NCBI GenBank assembly: GCA_910587545.1
Contig: CAJUMI010000005.1
Span: 43,868-50,980 of the forward strand
Source: an uncultured Muribaculaceae bacterium
GTDB taxonomy: Bacteria; Bacteroidota; Bacteroidia; Bacteroidales; Muribaculaceae
Reading direction: 5' to 3'
DNA: 7,113 nucleotides
Of this stretch, positions 6,838-7,113 are shown piece by piece (position 1 is the stretch's first letter; each line of letters starts with the position of its first letter). The notes under the pieces were generated by a model. That model was not told the origin of the DNA. It worked only from the letters and a program-made list of their open reading frames with translations, and did not search any database. The position numbers and the translations under genes were made by a program.

Positions 6838-6881
6838 CAAAATATAACAAAGGTCACCGTTAATATTTGCGGCGACCTTTG
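6838..6881 (-). terminator. intrinsic terminator of rpsO
   Basis: On the minus strand a 12-base-pair stem (6881-6870 with 6859-6848) starts CAAAGGTC and closes CGG/CCG around a 10-base A/T-rich loop. One G-U pair occurs in the RNA; the rest are canonical. The run TTATATTTT follows directly. It begins 32 bases after the rpsO stop. The plus-strand side lacks a T run, so it should act in the rpsO direction only. It separates rpsO from the lipoprotein gene, which then needs its own promoter or read-through. Confidence 0.88.
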
Positions 6882-6913
6882 CTGTAATCTTTAAGCGAGC
6901 GCTTTGCGGCAGC

Positions 6914-7113
6914 TTACTTGCGGATACCAAGCTCTTTTTGAGCGATGATGGCGCGGTAGCGGTTGATGTCTTTCTTGGCGAGGTAGTCAAGAAGGCGACG
7001 ACGCTTACCTACCAGCATCTTAAGAGCGCGCTCAGTGGTATGATCTTTGTGATTTGACTTCAGGTGTTGAGTCAAATGAGCAATACGGACCGAGAATAAT
7101 GCAATCTGCGCTT
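6914..7113 (-). CDS. rpsO: 30S ribosomal protein S15, C-terminal 65 residues (5' end cut by window edge)
   Basis: S15 binds 16S rRNA early in assembly of the small subunit platform and later forms a bridge to the large subunit. The visible frame gives 65 residues before a TAA at 6916-6914; the family has about 89, so about 24 N-terminal residues lie beyond the right edge. Family signatures are clear: the KKDH-like segment HKDHTTERAL (21-30 of the visible part), VGKRRRLLDYL (34-44) and KKDINRY (46-52). The C-terminus ends in LGIRK, equivalent to the usual LGLR(R/K). Lysine- and arginine-rich content and codon choice fit a highly expressed ribosomal gene. A strong intrinsic terminator follows 32 bases after the stop. 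Confidence 0.97.
   Translation of the reverse strand, partial: AQIALFSVRIAHLTQHLKSNHKDHTTERALKMLVGKRRRLLDYLAKKDINRYRAIIAQKELGIRK

Noticed and set aside
6761..6847. Search for a promoter of the lipoprotein-ndh-acetyltransferase group
   Set aside because: Only A/T-rich stretches were found; none matches TAnnTTTG with a TTTG at correct spacing, so no promoter is called.

Overview
The window reads as ordinary chromosomal DNA of a member of the Bacteroidales, most likely a Muribaculaceae-like gut bacterium. This rests on four things: a promoter of the Bacteroidota type (TAnnTTTG at -7 with TTTG at -33), the absence of Shine-Dalgarno sequences before the starts, a GT3 (eukaryote-like) glycogen synthase next to a DUF3417-type alpha-glucan phosphorylase, and roughly even base composition. 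The family-level placement is inference. Every gene I can support lies on the minus strand, so transcription runs from high to low coordinates.

Reading in the direction of transcription, the right edge holds the 3' part of rpsO (ribosomal protein S15), closed by a strong intrinsic terminator at 6838-6881. Next come three genes that may form one transcript: a lipoprotein with two META (HslJ-like) domains (5894-6760), a type II NADH:quinone oxidoreductase (4552-5841) and an Eis-like GNAT acetyltransferase (3512-4555). The last two overlap by four bases (ATGA), so they are almost certainly translated together. I found no clear promoter for this group.

A 531-base region without a recognised gene follows (2981-3511). 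It holds a small mobile-element remnant of 219 bp (3230-3448) with near-perfect terminal inverted repeats and a matching TAA on each side, a second, diverged copy of one end of the same element (3091-3137), and the promoter of the glycogen genes (3009-3040).

The left part is a glycogen operon: glycogen synthase (1304-2980), then 25 bases later the alpha-glucan phosphorylase glgP, which runs off the left edge (1-1278). The synthase builds alpha-1,4-glucan from a sugar nucleotide, and the phosphorylase releases glucose 1-phosphate from it, so storage and mobilisation are made from one message.

No convincing previously undescribed system is present. The items most worth a second look are the MITE-like element with its diverged neighbour and the translationally coupled NDH-2/Eis-like pair.
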